DNA of 53,414 nucleotides from Verrucomicrobiota bacterium (GTDB taxonomy: Bacteria; Verrucomicrobiota; Verrucomicrobiia; JABWAM01): contig JAHFSY010000019.1 in NCBI GenBank assembly GCA_023269615.1, forward strand, positions 1 through 53,414, read 5' to 3'. The stretch's first letter is position 1, and every line of letters starts with the position of its first letter. The translations under genes were made by a program, and so were the position numbers. The notes under the pieces are model-generated. The model saw nothing but the letters and a program-made list of their open reading frames with translations, did no database searches and was not told the DNA's origin. Below are positions 16,892 through 24,942 of this stretch, piece by piece.

Positions 16892-17063
16892 GTTGGGGAG
16901 GAATGTGGAGGGATGAAGCCAGCGGCGAGTCATAACGTCACGCGTCAAAAAATGCGAGCGCCTTCATGGAGGAAAGTTTTGCCCAGGGTGCAGCGACAAA
17001 GGAGCATCAGGGCGATTCAGGCATCCATGTTTCATCCGTGTTCATCCGTGGCTTCCTGTTCTT

Positions 17064-17077
17064 AAATGCGTAAGCCC
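17064..17077. repeat. Solo end of the 214-bp element family
   Basis: AAATGCGTAAGCCC matches the right end of the elements at 2044-2257 and 18430-18598. The preceding bases (about 17022-17055) are phrase-like repeats, TTTCATCCGTG and TTCATCCGTGG, shared with the inverted repeats at 39823 and 48590. The gap 16892-17145 holds nothing else that I can support. Confidence 0.5.
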
Positions 17078-17145
17078 TGGACTGAACGCCCCTCGGACTT
17101 GACGTACGACTTGCTGCATATCATGCTCCCGTCGAAGAAGCTTCC

Positions 17146-17637
17146 ATGAAACCTAAACGGCTTAAAATCTGGCTGGTCGCGATGGTCCTCACCGCACTTG
17201 TCCTCACGGTCGCCGTTCCCAGCTTCATCCGCGCCCGTAAGCGCGCGCAGGCGAGCACGATCCTTCAGGAACTCCGGCAGATAGACGCCGCCCGCGATCA
17301 ATATGCGCTTGAGCACGATGCCCAGTGGCGGAAAGAAGGACGTGATTACTTCCATATCACGCCGGGCTGGAACGACCTGACCCCGTTTCTCAAACCGGGC
17401 AGCCATTTGGCGATGAGTGGCGGAAAGGACAGTCTGGGAAATCCGATCGAGCTGGAACCCTATTCCGAACGACTTCTGCCCAGCATCAAGACCGTGGACG
17501 CGCTCGCGGACGCAACCGGCGGGGATCGGTTCTGGGGCTGCTGCGGCGATCCGGGTTGTGATGTGACCCCGGAGAAGCTGGCGGAAAAGCGACGGAAAGC
17601 CCAAGCCGCAGCGTCCACCAACAAAGTCCCTCACTGA
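17146..17637 (+). CDS. Pilin-like protein without a canonical prepilin motif
   Basis: 163 residues. The N-terminus is a lysine-rich head and one hydrophobic helix (LKIWLVAMVLTALVLTVAVP), followed by SFIRARKRAQASTILQELRQ and IDAARDQYALEH. The second part is the typical continuation of GspG-like pseudopilins. However, the usual (G/A)FTLxE cleavage motif with Glu at +5 is missing, so prepilin peptidase processing is doubtful. The C-terminal part has a Cys-rich stretch, FWGCCGDPGCDV, and a polar tail. It is alone on the plus strand between two minus-strand genes. It could be a diverged pseudopilin or a simple membrane-anchored protein. Confidence 0.7.
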   Translation: MKPKRLKIWLVAMVLTALVLTVAVPSFIRARKRAQASTILQELRQIDAARDQYALEHDAQWRKEGRDYFHITPGWNDLTPFLKPGSHLAMSGGKDSLGNPIELEPYSERLLPSIKTVDALADATGGDRFWGCCGDPGCDVTPEKLAEKRRKAQAAASTNKVPH

Positions 17638-17666
17638 TTCTCTGATTCTGATCACGGACCGCCCCT

Positions 17667-18122
17667 TCATGGGGGAGCATGAGCGCGCCGCGCCTGCCAG
17701 CGCGTGGTGGCGATCTTCACGCCGATGAAACTGGCGATCGCCGAGGGCACCGCGAGCACGGCGGCTCCCACGACCAGGGCGCGATAATTCGGGCCCTGGC
17801 TCCGAAGCAGCATCCACCAGTTCCAATCCTCGGGCATCGGGGCGCCCTGCGGCAGTTGAAGCAACAGCCGGCCAATCAAATATTCGGTCCCAAAAATGAA
17901 GGGGATGACCGGAAAAATCAGAAGGACAAAATTATTCCCAATCAGGCATGACGCCCGGTTTGCCCGGGTCATGTACGCAATGGCCAGCGCGGCCAGGGTG
18001 TCGATGACCGGCGCCGGGAAAAAAGCGGTGAACAGGCCGATCGCAAACCCGGCCGCAATCCGGTTCGGCGTGGATTCCTCATGCAGCAGCTTCTGCCAGG
18101 CATTTTGAATTTTTTGACGCAT
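17667..18122 (-). CDS. DUF2062 domain membrane protein
   Basis: 151 residues from ATG 18122 (MRQKIQNAWQKLLHEESTPN; an earlier start at 18143 is possible). The segment STPNRIAAGFAIGLFTAFFP is the family signature, then VIDTLAALAIAYMTRANRAS. Hydrophobic stretches around LIGNNFVLLIFPVIPFIFG, ALVVGAAVLAVPSAIASFIG complete the layout. DUF2062 proteins are integral membrane proteins found next to glycosyltransferases or alone, with unknown biochemical role. It is convergent with the pilin-like gene, with only 29 bp between. Confidence 0.85.
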   Translation of the reverse strand: MRQKIQNAWQKLLHEESTPNRIAAGFAIGLFTAFFPAPVIDTLAALAIAYMTRANRASCLIGNNFVLLIFPVIPFIFGTEYLIGRLLLQLPQGAPMPEDWNWWMLLRSQGPNYRALVVGAAVLAVPSAIASFIGVKIATTRWQARRAHAPP

Positions 18123-18194
18123 GCTCACACCAGCAGAATACATGACAAATCCGCGGGCAACAACCTCCCAAGCGGCTTGTCCTGAGCCTGTCGA

Positions 18195-18266
18195 AGCGGC
18201 TGTCCAGCGCCTCCGCCGCTTATGTTGCGCGACGCAACAGGGCGGCTACGGCGCTGGACAGCCGCT
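18195..18266. repeat. 72-bp hairpin with 16-bp perfect stem
   Basis: AGCGGCTGTCCAGCGC (18195-18210) is exactly complementary to 18251-18266. The loop holds a 42-bp unit (18206-18247) containing TTATGTTGCGCGACGCAACA. That unit is repeated in inverted orientation at 18747-18788 with 41 of 42 bases equal. Confidence 0.8.
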
Positions 18267-18294
18267 TGATTTCCCCCGGTTACGAATGGCGTAA

Positions 18295-18323
18295 AAAACG
18301 GAGGGACACGCTCCGTCGTGTCC
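18295..18323. repeat. Family B 29-bp repeat, exact copy
   Basis: Identical over 29 bp to the arms of the 4164-4328 segment. The following GCCCACGTCACGAATGG also matches words beside the other copies, so the conserved unit is about 45 bp. Confidence 0.8.
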
Positions 18324-18429
18324 GCCCACGTCACGAATGGATTTCAAGCAACGATGCTTTTCGAAAACGACAAAAGCACATCGTCCCAGTTCAAGTTTAT
18401 TTTGGCAGTTGCGGACCTATCGACCGACG

Positions 18430-18598
18430 GGGCTTACGCATTTGGAGTGGTCATGGAGCTGCTGTTGGCAGCCTTGTGCCTTTTGCGCCTCTTCGCGGCC
18501 AATCTCTGTATTCGGTGCTTGGGAATATGGCCGCGAAGAGGCGCAAGCAGCACAAGTATGACGGGCGATATGATTGCCAAACCCAAATGCGTAAGCCC
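18430..18598. mobile_element. 169-bp palindrome-ended element
   Basis: It starts GGGCTTACGCATTTGGA and ends CCAAATGCGTAAGCCC, as the element at 2044-2257 does. The inside is largely a long imperfect palindrome: CTTGTGCCTTTTGCGCCTCT and TTCGCGGCCA at the left are answered by TGGCCGCGAAGAGGCGCAAG and CAGCACAAG at the right. No flanking duplication was found, in contrast to the other copy. Confidence 0.65.
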
Positions 18599-18607
18599 TG
18601 CATCCAC

Positions 18608-18637
18608 CAACGGACACGACAGAGCGTGTCCCTCCGT
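18608..18637. repeat. Family B palindrome, reverse orientation
   Basis: CAACGGACACGACAGAGCGT then GTCCCTCCGT, with one change (ACAGAG) relative to the consensus. The same variant is what the 138-bp element interrupted at 27546, so this copy shows the empty-site form. Confidence 0.7.
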
Positions 18638-18746
18638 TGCCCTGAGACCCACACAAAACCGGAGAGCGGTTGGCGAGTGCCGGCTTGTCCGCCGTAGCTC
18701 TCGCCTCGCCGAAGCCTACGGCGTAGCGCGGGTTAGCGAAGGAGGA

Positions 18747-18788
18747 AGCCGCCCTGTTGCGTTGCGCAACATAAGCGGCGGAGGCGCT
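18747..18788. repeat. Inverted copy of the 42-bp unit
   Basis: Reverse complement of 18206-18247 with a single difference. It contains CTGTTGCGTTGCGCAACATA. The outer hairpin stem found around the first copy is degenerate here. Confidence 0.75.
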
Positions 18789-18840
18789 CGACAACCGCGC
18801 GAGCTTTTTGCAGAGTGTTCGCGCTTGGGAGAAACCTGAC

Positions 18841-20895
18841 ATGCTTGCTTCAACTTCATCCATGGAATTGACCCGCGAGACCTTCGGAAATATATCCCCC
18901 GCGAGTCAGAATGTTTTCTACATCCTGGCGGCACTCACGATGGTTGTTTTTTGTTATGGTGTCTGGAAGCGGTTTGTTTTGTGGAAGAAGGGGCTTCCCA
19001 TTGACGCCGTCCGTCTGATCCGGGGCCGCCTGTCGGAAATCTGGGGCAAGGTTCAGCCCGGCTTGAATCGCCTTCTCGTGGATGGTCTCGGCCAGAAGCG
19101 CGTGCGCGGCCGCGGGCTGGCGAGCTGGGCGCACCTGCTCCTCTTTGCCGGGTTCATGATTTTATTTGCGGGCACCACGATGCTCGAGGTGGACCACCTG
19201 GCCTCAGCCATTTCCAAATCGCTGCATTTTCATCAGGGAACGTATTATGTGATCTATGAGTTCACCCTTGATGTGTTCGGGGTTTTGTTTTTGCTGGGCT
19301 GCATTTTTTTTGCGTTCAGGCGGTTGCGATTGCCGCCAAGCGCCGGCCATCGGGCAACGGATTGGGTGGTGCTCGGAATCTTCATCGCGCTGGGGGTCAC
19401 CGGATTTGTGCTGGAAGGGTTGAGAATCCGCTGGCAGCAGCCCCCGTTCGATGGCGCCATCTGCTCGCCCGTGGGATTTTTGATATCGAAATTCTTCGAT
19501 GGCCTGACGGTTTCATCCGCGCGCTCCGCGCACTGGTGGCTCTGGTGGACCCATTCCTTCCTCGTATTTTTCTTCATCGGAATGATCCCTTACACGCGCC
19601 TCATGCACTTCATCGCAGGGCCGCTGAATCTTTTTTTTGCCCAGCCCGTGCTCGGCCGGATGAATCCGGTGAGTGCGGAGGATGTGGAATCCAGCGGGCG
19701 ATTCGGCGCGAGCGACATCGCCCATTTCAACCGCCAGCAACTTCTCAGCCTCGACGCCTGCATGGAATGTGGACGGTGCGAGGATGCGTGTCCCGCCACC
19801 GCCACGGGCAAACCTTTGTCTCCCAAAGACCTGGTCCAGGACTTGAAGGCGCTCATGTCTTCCAGTTCCGCAAAGAAACTGCACGAGGATGTCATCCGCG
19901 CCGAGACCCTGTGGTCGTGCACGAGCTGCAGCGCGTGCGTGCAGGTGTGTCCTGTCAGAATCGACCCGCTCACGCTGATCTTTGACATGCGGCGCAACCT
20001 TGTGGGCGAGGGCGGACTGGGAGGGACTGCCGCCGCAACCTTGCGGAAGATGCAGTCGAGCGCCAATCCATGGGGATTTCCGCAGGCGGAGCGTTCCAAC
20101 TGGGCTGAGGGACTTCAGATTCCCAGCTGCAAGGAGAATCCGGGATTCGATGTCCTCTATTGGATCGGCTGCGCCGGCTCTTACGATCGTCGCGCCCAGA
20201 AAGTCACGCGATCGGTCGTCAAACTGCTTCAGCACGCGGGGGTGAATTTCGCCATCCTGAAAAACGAGGAGAAGTGCAATGGAGAATCGGCACGGCGGGT
20301 CGGTGACGAGTTTCTTTTCCAGGAACTGGCGCAGGCAAACATTGAAACGCTCGCGCGTTACAAGGTTCGTAAAATCCTCACGCATTGTCCCCATTGCCTG
20401 AACACGTTCATGAACGACTATCCGCAGTTCGGCGGCCAGTATGAGGTGGTCCATCACACGACCTATATCGAACAGCTCCAAGCGGAAGGAAGACTCCGTT
20501 CCAACGCAGGAGCGGAAGCGCGCCCCGCCGACTCCGTCACGTACCATGACCCTTGTTACCTGGCCCGGGTAAACGACATCCACCAGGCGCCCAGAGACGT
20601 GCTCATGAAGGCGCTGGAGACGTCCTCTTCAAAACCGGACATCCGCGAGATGGCGAGAAACCGCACGAAGACATCCTGTTGCGGTGCGGGCGGCGGCAGG
20701 ATGTGGATGGAGGAGGATCCCAAACAACGCGTGTCCACCCTTCGCGCCAGGGAAGCTCTGGGGACGGGAGCAAAAACAGTGGCCGTGGGATGCCCATTCT
20801 GCCTGACCATGATGAGCGATGGGGTCGCCTCGCAAAACGCCGAAGCCCGTGTCCTGGATGTGGCTGAACTTTTGGTTGAACAACTCGGCCTTTAG
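18841..20895 (+). CDS. Membrane-bound Fe-S oxidoreductase, likely ETF:quinone oxidoreductase type
   Basis: 684 residues from ATG 18841. The first 260 residues hold several transmembrane helices of the NarI/heme-b type (ILAALTMVVFCYGVWKRFVL, FDVLYWIG follows much later). Two ferredoxin-like 4Fe-4S motifs come next: CMECGRCEDACP at about residue 307 and CTSCSACVQVCP at about 360. The C-terminal half has two CCG domains, with KCNGESARRVGDEF, HCPHCLNTF, YHDPCYLAR and CCGAGGGRMWME, as in heterodisulfide-reductase-like proteins. Such proteins next to acyl-CoA dehydrogenases pass electrons from ETF to the quinone pool. It lies 15 bp before the dehydrogenase gene, supporting that role. Substrate specificity is inferred. 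Confidence 0.85.
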   Translation: MLASTSSMELTRETFGNISPASQNVFYILAALTMVVFCYGVWKRFVLWKKGLPIDAVRLIRGRLSEIWGKVQPGLNRLLVDGLGQKRVRGRGLASWAHLLLFAGFMILFAGTTMLEVDHLASAISKSLHFHQGTYYVIYEFTLDVFGVLFLLGCIFFAFRRLRLPPSAGHRATDWVVLGIFIALGVTGFVLEGLRIRWQQPPFDGAICSPVGFLISKFFDGLTVSSARSAHWWLWWTHSFLVFFFIGMIPYTRLMHFIAGPLNLFFAQPVLGRMNPVSAEDVESSGRFGASDIAHFNRQQLLSLDACMECGRCEDACPATATGKPLSPKDLVQDLKALMSSSSAKKLHEDVIRAETLWSCTSCSACVQVCPVRIDPLTLIFDMRRNLVGEGGLGGTAAATLRKMQSSANPWGFPQAERSNWAEGLQIPSCKENPGFDVLYWIGCAGSYDRRAQKVTRSVVKLLQHAGVNFAILKNEEKCNGESARRVGDEFLFQELAQANIETLARYKVRKILTHCPHCLNTFMNDYPQFGGQYEVVHHTTYIEQLQAEGRLRSNAGAEARPADSVTYHDPCYLARVNDIHQAPRDVLMKALETSSSKPDIREMARNRTKTSCCGAGGGRMWMEEDPKQRVSTLRAREALGTGAKTVAVGCPFCLTMMSDGVASQNAEARVLDVAELLVEQLGL

Positions 20896-20910
20896 GTCGT
20901 TAATTCGCAG

Positions 20911-22668
20911 ATGAATGAGCCGCGTCAACTTCCACCCCACTTGATCGGTGGAAATTTTCTGCTGACGGATGCGAATCCCAGCGATGTTTTTACTCCCGAG
21001 GATTTGACGGTCGAGCAAAGGATGATGGCCGAGGCGGCGGAAAAATTCATGGAGAAGGAGGTCCTGCCACACATCGAAAGACTCGAGCACCAGGAGGAGG
21101 GATTCGCGCTTCGGCTGATGCGCGAGGCAGCCGGGCTTGGTTTCCTGGGAATTGAAATCCCGGAAAAATACGGCGGTTTTGGACTTGGAAAAACCAGCAC
21201 CTGCGCCGTCGAAGGGCAGCTCTCGCGCTATGCCGGCTTTGGCCTGAGTTGCAGCGTTCACACCGGAATCGGCTCGCAGCCCATCACCTATTTTGGAAGC
21301 GATGACCAGAAGGCCAGGTATCTGCCCAAAATCGCATCCGGCGAATGGATCGCAGCTTACGCACTCACCGAGGCGGATTCCGGATCGGATGCCCTCGCCA
21401 TGAAGTGCAAGGCCGCCCGGAGTGATGACGGGAAGCATTACATCCTGAACGGCACCAAGATGTGGATCACCAACGCGGGCTGGGCCGATCTCTTCATCGT
21501 ATTTGCAAAAGTGGATGGCAAAGATGTGACTGCATTCATCGTGGAAAAAGCCTTTGCGGGTGTGTCCACCGGAAAAGAGGAACACAAGTTGGGAATCAAG
21601 GGCTCCTCGACGCGCAGGGTCGTCCTCGAGGATGTCCATGTCCCCGTTGAAAATGTCCTGGGAGAAGCGGGCAAGGGCCATTACATCGCCCTGAACATTC
21701 TCAACATGGGACGGTTCAAGATTGGAATGGGCTGCATCGCCGCCGCCAGGCAATCCTTGAAGGATGCGACCCGGTACGCCCTGGAGCGGCACCAGTTTGG
21801 AAAGCCCATCGCTTCGTTTGGGTTGATCCAGCACAAGCTCGCTGAAATGACGGTCCAGATCTTCGCCGGCGAGAGCATGGTTTTTCGCACCGCCAAAATG
21901 ATCGAGGATGTGCTGGAGGCGGGTGACATGCTCGGCACCATGAATCCCCCCTATCCTCGCGGCATCGAGGAGTTCGCGCTGGAATGTTCCGCGGTTAAAA
22001 TCGCCTGCAGCGAGATCCTGGATTTTGTCGTGGACGAGGCTGTCCAGATCCATGGTGGCTTTGGTTACTCCGAGGAATTTCCGGCGGCGCGGGCTTACCG
22101 CGATTCACGCATCAACCGGATCTTTGAAGGCACAAATGAAATCAACCGCCTCTTCATCCCCTCAAGTCTCATGCGACGGGCACAACGCGCGCAATTCCCC
22201 CTGTTCGAAGCAATCGACCGGCTGAGTCATGATCCCGCAGAGGGGGAAATCACCCCGCTTGCGCTCGTGGGCAACTCCAAGAAACTGGTTCTTCTTTTGA
22301 TCAGCTTGCTCTGCCAGAAATTTGGTGATTCTTGGACCAGGGAACAGGAGGTGTCGGCCTGCCTGAGTGATGTGGTGATGGATGTTTACGCGATGGAAAG
22401 CGCGCTCCTGCGAACGCTCAAGCACCCCGCTTCCACCATCATGCCCGAGCTCACAAATATCTTTGTGAATGACGCTGCGGCGCGCATCGGATCAAATGCG
22501 CGCACCATCATCGCCGCCGTGGCCGAGGTGAAAGCCATGCGGGAGCATCTGGAGACCGCCCGCCGGCTGCTCCGCTGGAATCCAGTCAACACCGTGTCCA
22601 TGAGACAAAAGATCGCCGGGCTTCTATGCGAAACCGGAAGTTACTCAACCCTCCTGTCATCGAAATGA
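20911..22668 (+). CDS. Acyl-CoA dehydrogenase, long form
   Basis: 585 residues. Flavoprotein that oxidises acyl-CoA to trans-2-enoyl-CoA and reduces ETF. Visible motifs are YALTEADSGSDALAMKC and MWITNAGWADLFIVFAKVDG (the two FAD/substrate signatures) and QIHGGFGYSEEFPAARAYRD then RIFEGTNEINRLFI, where Glu of FEGT is the usual catalytic base. The length exceeds the common 380-residue type because of an extra C-terminal helical domain of about 160 residues, as in VLCAD/ACAD9 and Bacillus FadE-like proteins. It follows the Fe-S oxidoreductase in one unit. No etfAB is in the window. Confidence 0.93.
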   Translation: MNEPRQLPPHLIGGNFLLTDANPSDVFTPEDLTVEQRMMAEAAEKFMEKEVLPHIERLEHQEEGFALRLMREAAGLGFLGIEIPEKYGGFGLGKTSTCAVEGQLSRYAGFGLSCSVHTGIGSQPITYFGSDDQKARYLPKIASGEWIAAYALTEADSGSDALAMKCKAARSDDGKHYILNGTKMWITNAGWADLFIVFAKVDGKDVTAFIVEKAFAGVSTGKEEHKLGIKGSSTRRVVLEDVHVPVENVLGEAGKGHYIALNILNMGRFKIGMGCIAAARQSLKDATRYALERHQFGKPIASFGLIQHKLAEMTVQIFAGESMVFRTAKMIEDVLEAGDMLGTMNPPYPRGIEEFALECSAVKIACSEILDFVVDEAVQIHGGFGYSEEFPAARAYRDSRINRIFEGTNEINRLFIPSSLMRRAQRAQFPLFEAIDRLSHDPAEGEITPLALVGNSKKLVLLLISLLCQKFGDSWTREQEVSACLSDVVMDVYAMESALLRTLKHPASTIMPELTNIFVNDAAARIGSNARTIIAAVAEVKAMREHLETARRLLRWNPVNTVSMRQKIAGLLCETGSYSTLLSSK

Positions 22669-22674
22669 TCGTCT

Positions 22675-23472
22675 ATGATTTCCTCCTTAAACGATATTCC
22701 GTACTCGCAAACACCACAACGCGCGCTCCGATTGGACCTGCGGATTCCGCGTGCGGAAAAGCGTCCGCCGCTCATCCTGTTCATTCCCATGGGCGGGATG
22801 AGGGTGTGCGAGAAGGAGGGCGCCCCGTGGTGGCCGACGGAACACGGCTTCGCGATGGCATCCATCGAGTGCCGCGTGAGAAGCGAGGTGACGGCGCCGG
22901 CCTCCATCCACGATTGCAAGGCGGCCGTGCGGTGGTTGCGCGCGAATGCGGACGAGTATGGTTTCAACGGCAACGCGATCGGAGCGTGGGGACGGTCTGC
23001 CGGCGGGCTCCTTGCGTCCCTGCTCGCCACCTCGGGTGAGGTGGCCGCGCTGGAGGGCGAAGGCGGACACGCCGGTGTCTCGAGCAAAATCCAGGCAGCA
23101 TGCGACGAGTGCGGCGCACCGCATGATTTCTCATACTTCGCACGTCCCGAGATCAAATTGCGGTTTGCGCCCGTCGCGGAAAATTTGCGGCTTTATCTCG
23201 GCGGTGCAGTCGAGGAAAAACCGGATCTCGCCCGTCTGGTCAGCCCAAGCACTTATGTGTCGCGGGATTGTCCACCCGTCCTCCTGATTCACGGCGATGC
23301 CGACGACATCGTACCCGTGGAGGAAACAATTGAGTTTCATCGTGCTCTCCAAAAAGCCGGCGTGGACGCGTCCCTGCGCATCCTGCCTGGCGCAGGCCAT
23401 TCGTGGGACGAGGCGCTGACCCGCGATGAGGTGATTTCATTTTTCAATCGCACCCTCCGCCGCAACACGTGA
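22675..23472 (+). CDS. Alpha/beta hydrolase (esterase/lipase-like)
   Basis: 265 residues. The fold is shown by the substrate-entry segment ILFIPMGGMRVCEKEGAPWW, the nucleophile elbow IGAWGRSAGGLLASLLATSG (GxSxGG, Ser), HGDADDIVPVEETIEFHRAL (acid Asp) and LPGAGHSWDEALTR (His). The arrangement is that of BD-FAE/carboxylesterase-type enzymes acting on acetylated or feruloylated sugars or on small esters. The substrate cannot be told. No signal peptide is seen. It starts six bases after the acyl-CoA dehydrogenase stop, so it is probably in that operon. Confidence 0.85.
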   Translation: MISSLNDIPYSQTPQRALRLDLRIPRAEKRPPLILFIPMGGMRVCEKEGAPWWPTEHGFAMASIECRVRSEVTAPASIHDCKAAVRWLRANADEYGFNGNAIGAWGRSAGGLLASLLATSGEVAALEGEGGHAGVSSKIQAACDECGAPHDFSYFARPEIKLRFAPVAENLRLYLGGAVEEKPDLARLVSPSTYVSRDCPPVLLIHGDADDIVPVEETIEFHRALQKAGVDASLRILPGAGHSWDEALTRDEVISFFNRTLRRNT

Positions 23473-23476
23473 AGGC

Positions 23477-24925
23477 GTGAAACCATCCAGTGCCACGCGG
23501 TTCTGCTGCTGGGTGTTCGCAATCGCATGCTTCATCCATTCCGCCCACGGAAAATCCGCCCTGAAGGTCGAGTCTTCGGGCGATGCCAAAAGCGTCAGAT
23601 TCCAGGTCTTCCCATCGAAGCCTGCAGAAGCCGGGATTCTCGAACTGCTGGACGATCAAACGGGAGACTGTCTCCAGACGGTGCATGCCGGTTTTTTTTC
23701 GAGCGGGCAGGTTTTTTCACTGGCAAAAAATCATCGCGTCAAACCCGGCCGCCTCCGGGTGCGCTACCGTCAGGGCATCCAGCTCGCCGTGGACCAGGAA
23801 CTGTCGCCGCCCCGGGGCGTTGATTGGGTGAATCCCTGCGACCTTGTCTGGACCGGGAAAGCGCTTTACGTGCTCGATTCCGGGCGCACCAAGGTCAGGC
23901 GCGGCAAGGATGACTCGGAGCCAGCCCGGATTGTGGCTGCGGGTAAGACTTGTGTCTGGAAATTTCTTCCCGACGGCAAACCCGATCCCGGCTTTGCGGA
24001 CGGCGGACGGCTGGTCATCCGCGACAAGCCCTCCGCCATCCGCTCCCTCACGGTGGATGAACAAGGCGTGCTCTACGTCCCGCTCGGGGGCCATTACATC
24101 AAGGTGCAGGAACACCAGGAAGGGTGGAGTGATCAAACGGTCGTGGGGGGATTCAATGCCGTGGACGGCTGGGTCACGGTCCCTTCAGGCGGAGGCTATG
24201 TGGAAACGTGGGACAGCTCGGGCAACCGTCTTCCCCGAACCGTCGGCGGTTATGATCGCAGCGGTGACGCGGATTTTTGGAGTGCCAAAGGACGCAACAC
24301 CCAGCACATCAACAGCGTGGCGTTGGGTCCCGACCATCGCATCTATCTGCATGTGGGTGAATATGCAGTGATCCGCGTTTACGACCGCACCATCAGCGGA
24401 CTGGACGGTTGTCTGTACACCAGCACCGAAAATGCCTCACTGGGCGGCTCCCTTCCCAGGTGCATCGCCTCCAACCGGATGGGCGCCGTCTATCTTGCGA
24501 CCGCCAACCGCCAAATCATAAAACTGGGGGATGACGGGAAGGAGATCAAAATCGCCTACGCTTCTGAAGCCGAGCCGCGGATGATTCTTCCAACGGGCCT
24601 GTCCGTTTCTGGCGACCTCCTCTGGGTCGCGGCCAATGGGGCGGATGTGCCTTATTGGGACAGCGGAGGGGGTGAGGCGGTTTTTCTTTATTGGGACAAC
24701 GGCGGGGAACTTCTACCCGTGGAATCTTATGGAAAGGCCGGAACAAAACGCGAAGGCATCGAATTCATGAATCCTTCGGCGACAGCCCAGTCCAGTGATC
24801 ACCTCACACTCTGGGTTGCCGAGGATGGGATGTCCAATGCCGATGGGCCGCCCGGCAATGCGCGTGTCCGCCGATTTAAAATCACCTCCACGGAAAGCGA
24901 GGAGGTCGCATTCACCCTCAAATAA
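23477..24925 (+). CDS. Secreted protein with propeller-like repeats
   Basis: 482 residues from GTG 23477, four bases after the hydrolase stop. A signal peptide is present (RFCCWVFAIACFIHSAHGKS). The mature chain shows recurrent short motifs ending in aromatic-rich strands: DLVWTGKALYVLDSGRTKVR, LTVDEQGVLYVPLGGHYIKV, VALGPDHRIYLHVGEYAVIR, CIASNRMGAVYLATANRQII. Spacing fits an NHL- or SMP-30-like beta-propeller of about six blades. PDPGFADGGRLVI recalls delta-60 type repeats. It is presumably periplasmic or extracellular and binding rather than catalytic. No family can be named. It ends the plus-strand unit; the converging PHP gene stops 17 bp away. Confidence 0.75.
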   Translation: MKPSSATRFCCWVFAIACFIHSAHGKSALKVESSGDAKSVRFQVFPSKPAEAGILELLDDQTGDCLQTVHAGFFSSGQVFSLAKNHRVKPGRLRVRYRQGIQLAVDQELSPPRGVDWVNPCDLVWTGKALYVLDSGRTKVRRGKDDSEPARIVAAGKTCVWKFLPDGKPDPGFADGGRLVIRDKPSAIRSLTVDEQGVLYVPLGGHYIKVQEHQEGWSDQTVVGGFNAVDGWVTVPSGGGYVETWDSSGNRLPRTVGGYDRSGDADFWSAKGRNTQHINSVALGPDHRIYLHVGEYAVIRVYDRTISGLDGCLYTSTENASLGGSLPRCIASNRMGAVYLATANRQIIKLGDDGKEIKIAYASEAEPRMILPTGLSVSGDLLWVAANGADVPYWDSGGGEAVFLYWDNGGELLPVESYGKAGTKREGIEFMNPSATAQSSDHLTLWVAEDGMSNADGPPGNARVRRFKITSTESEEVAFTLK

Positions 24926-24942
24926 AGCGCCCCACTCCCTTT

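Larger units (their letters stand above)
18123..18840. other. 718-bp gene-free repeat nest
   Basis: No gene is credible here. In order it contains a 72-bp hairpin (18195-18266) with a 42-bp unit, a family B repeat (18295-18323), the 169-bp element (18430-18598), another family B repeat (18608-18637) and an inverted second copy of the 42-bp unit (18747-18788). Small frames across it are translated repeats. It separates DUF2062 from the Fe-S oxidoreductase gene. Confidence 0.8.

Noticed and set aside
15200..17065. 621-residue frame opposite the UbiB-like gene
   Set aside because: Antisense shadow; the minus-strand protein carries all UbiB motifs.
18144..18840. Small open frames in the repeat nest
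   Set aside because: They translate palindromic repeats, occur on both strands, and lack start signals or domain features.
20629..22053. 474-residue frame opposite the acyl-CoA dehydrogenase
   Set aside because: Antisense shadow of a gene with intact catalytic motifs.
23462..23485. parS-like sequence ACGTGAAGGCGTGAAAC
   Set aside because: It is not a palindrome of the GTTTCACGTGAAAC type and overlaps coding ends.
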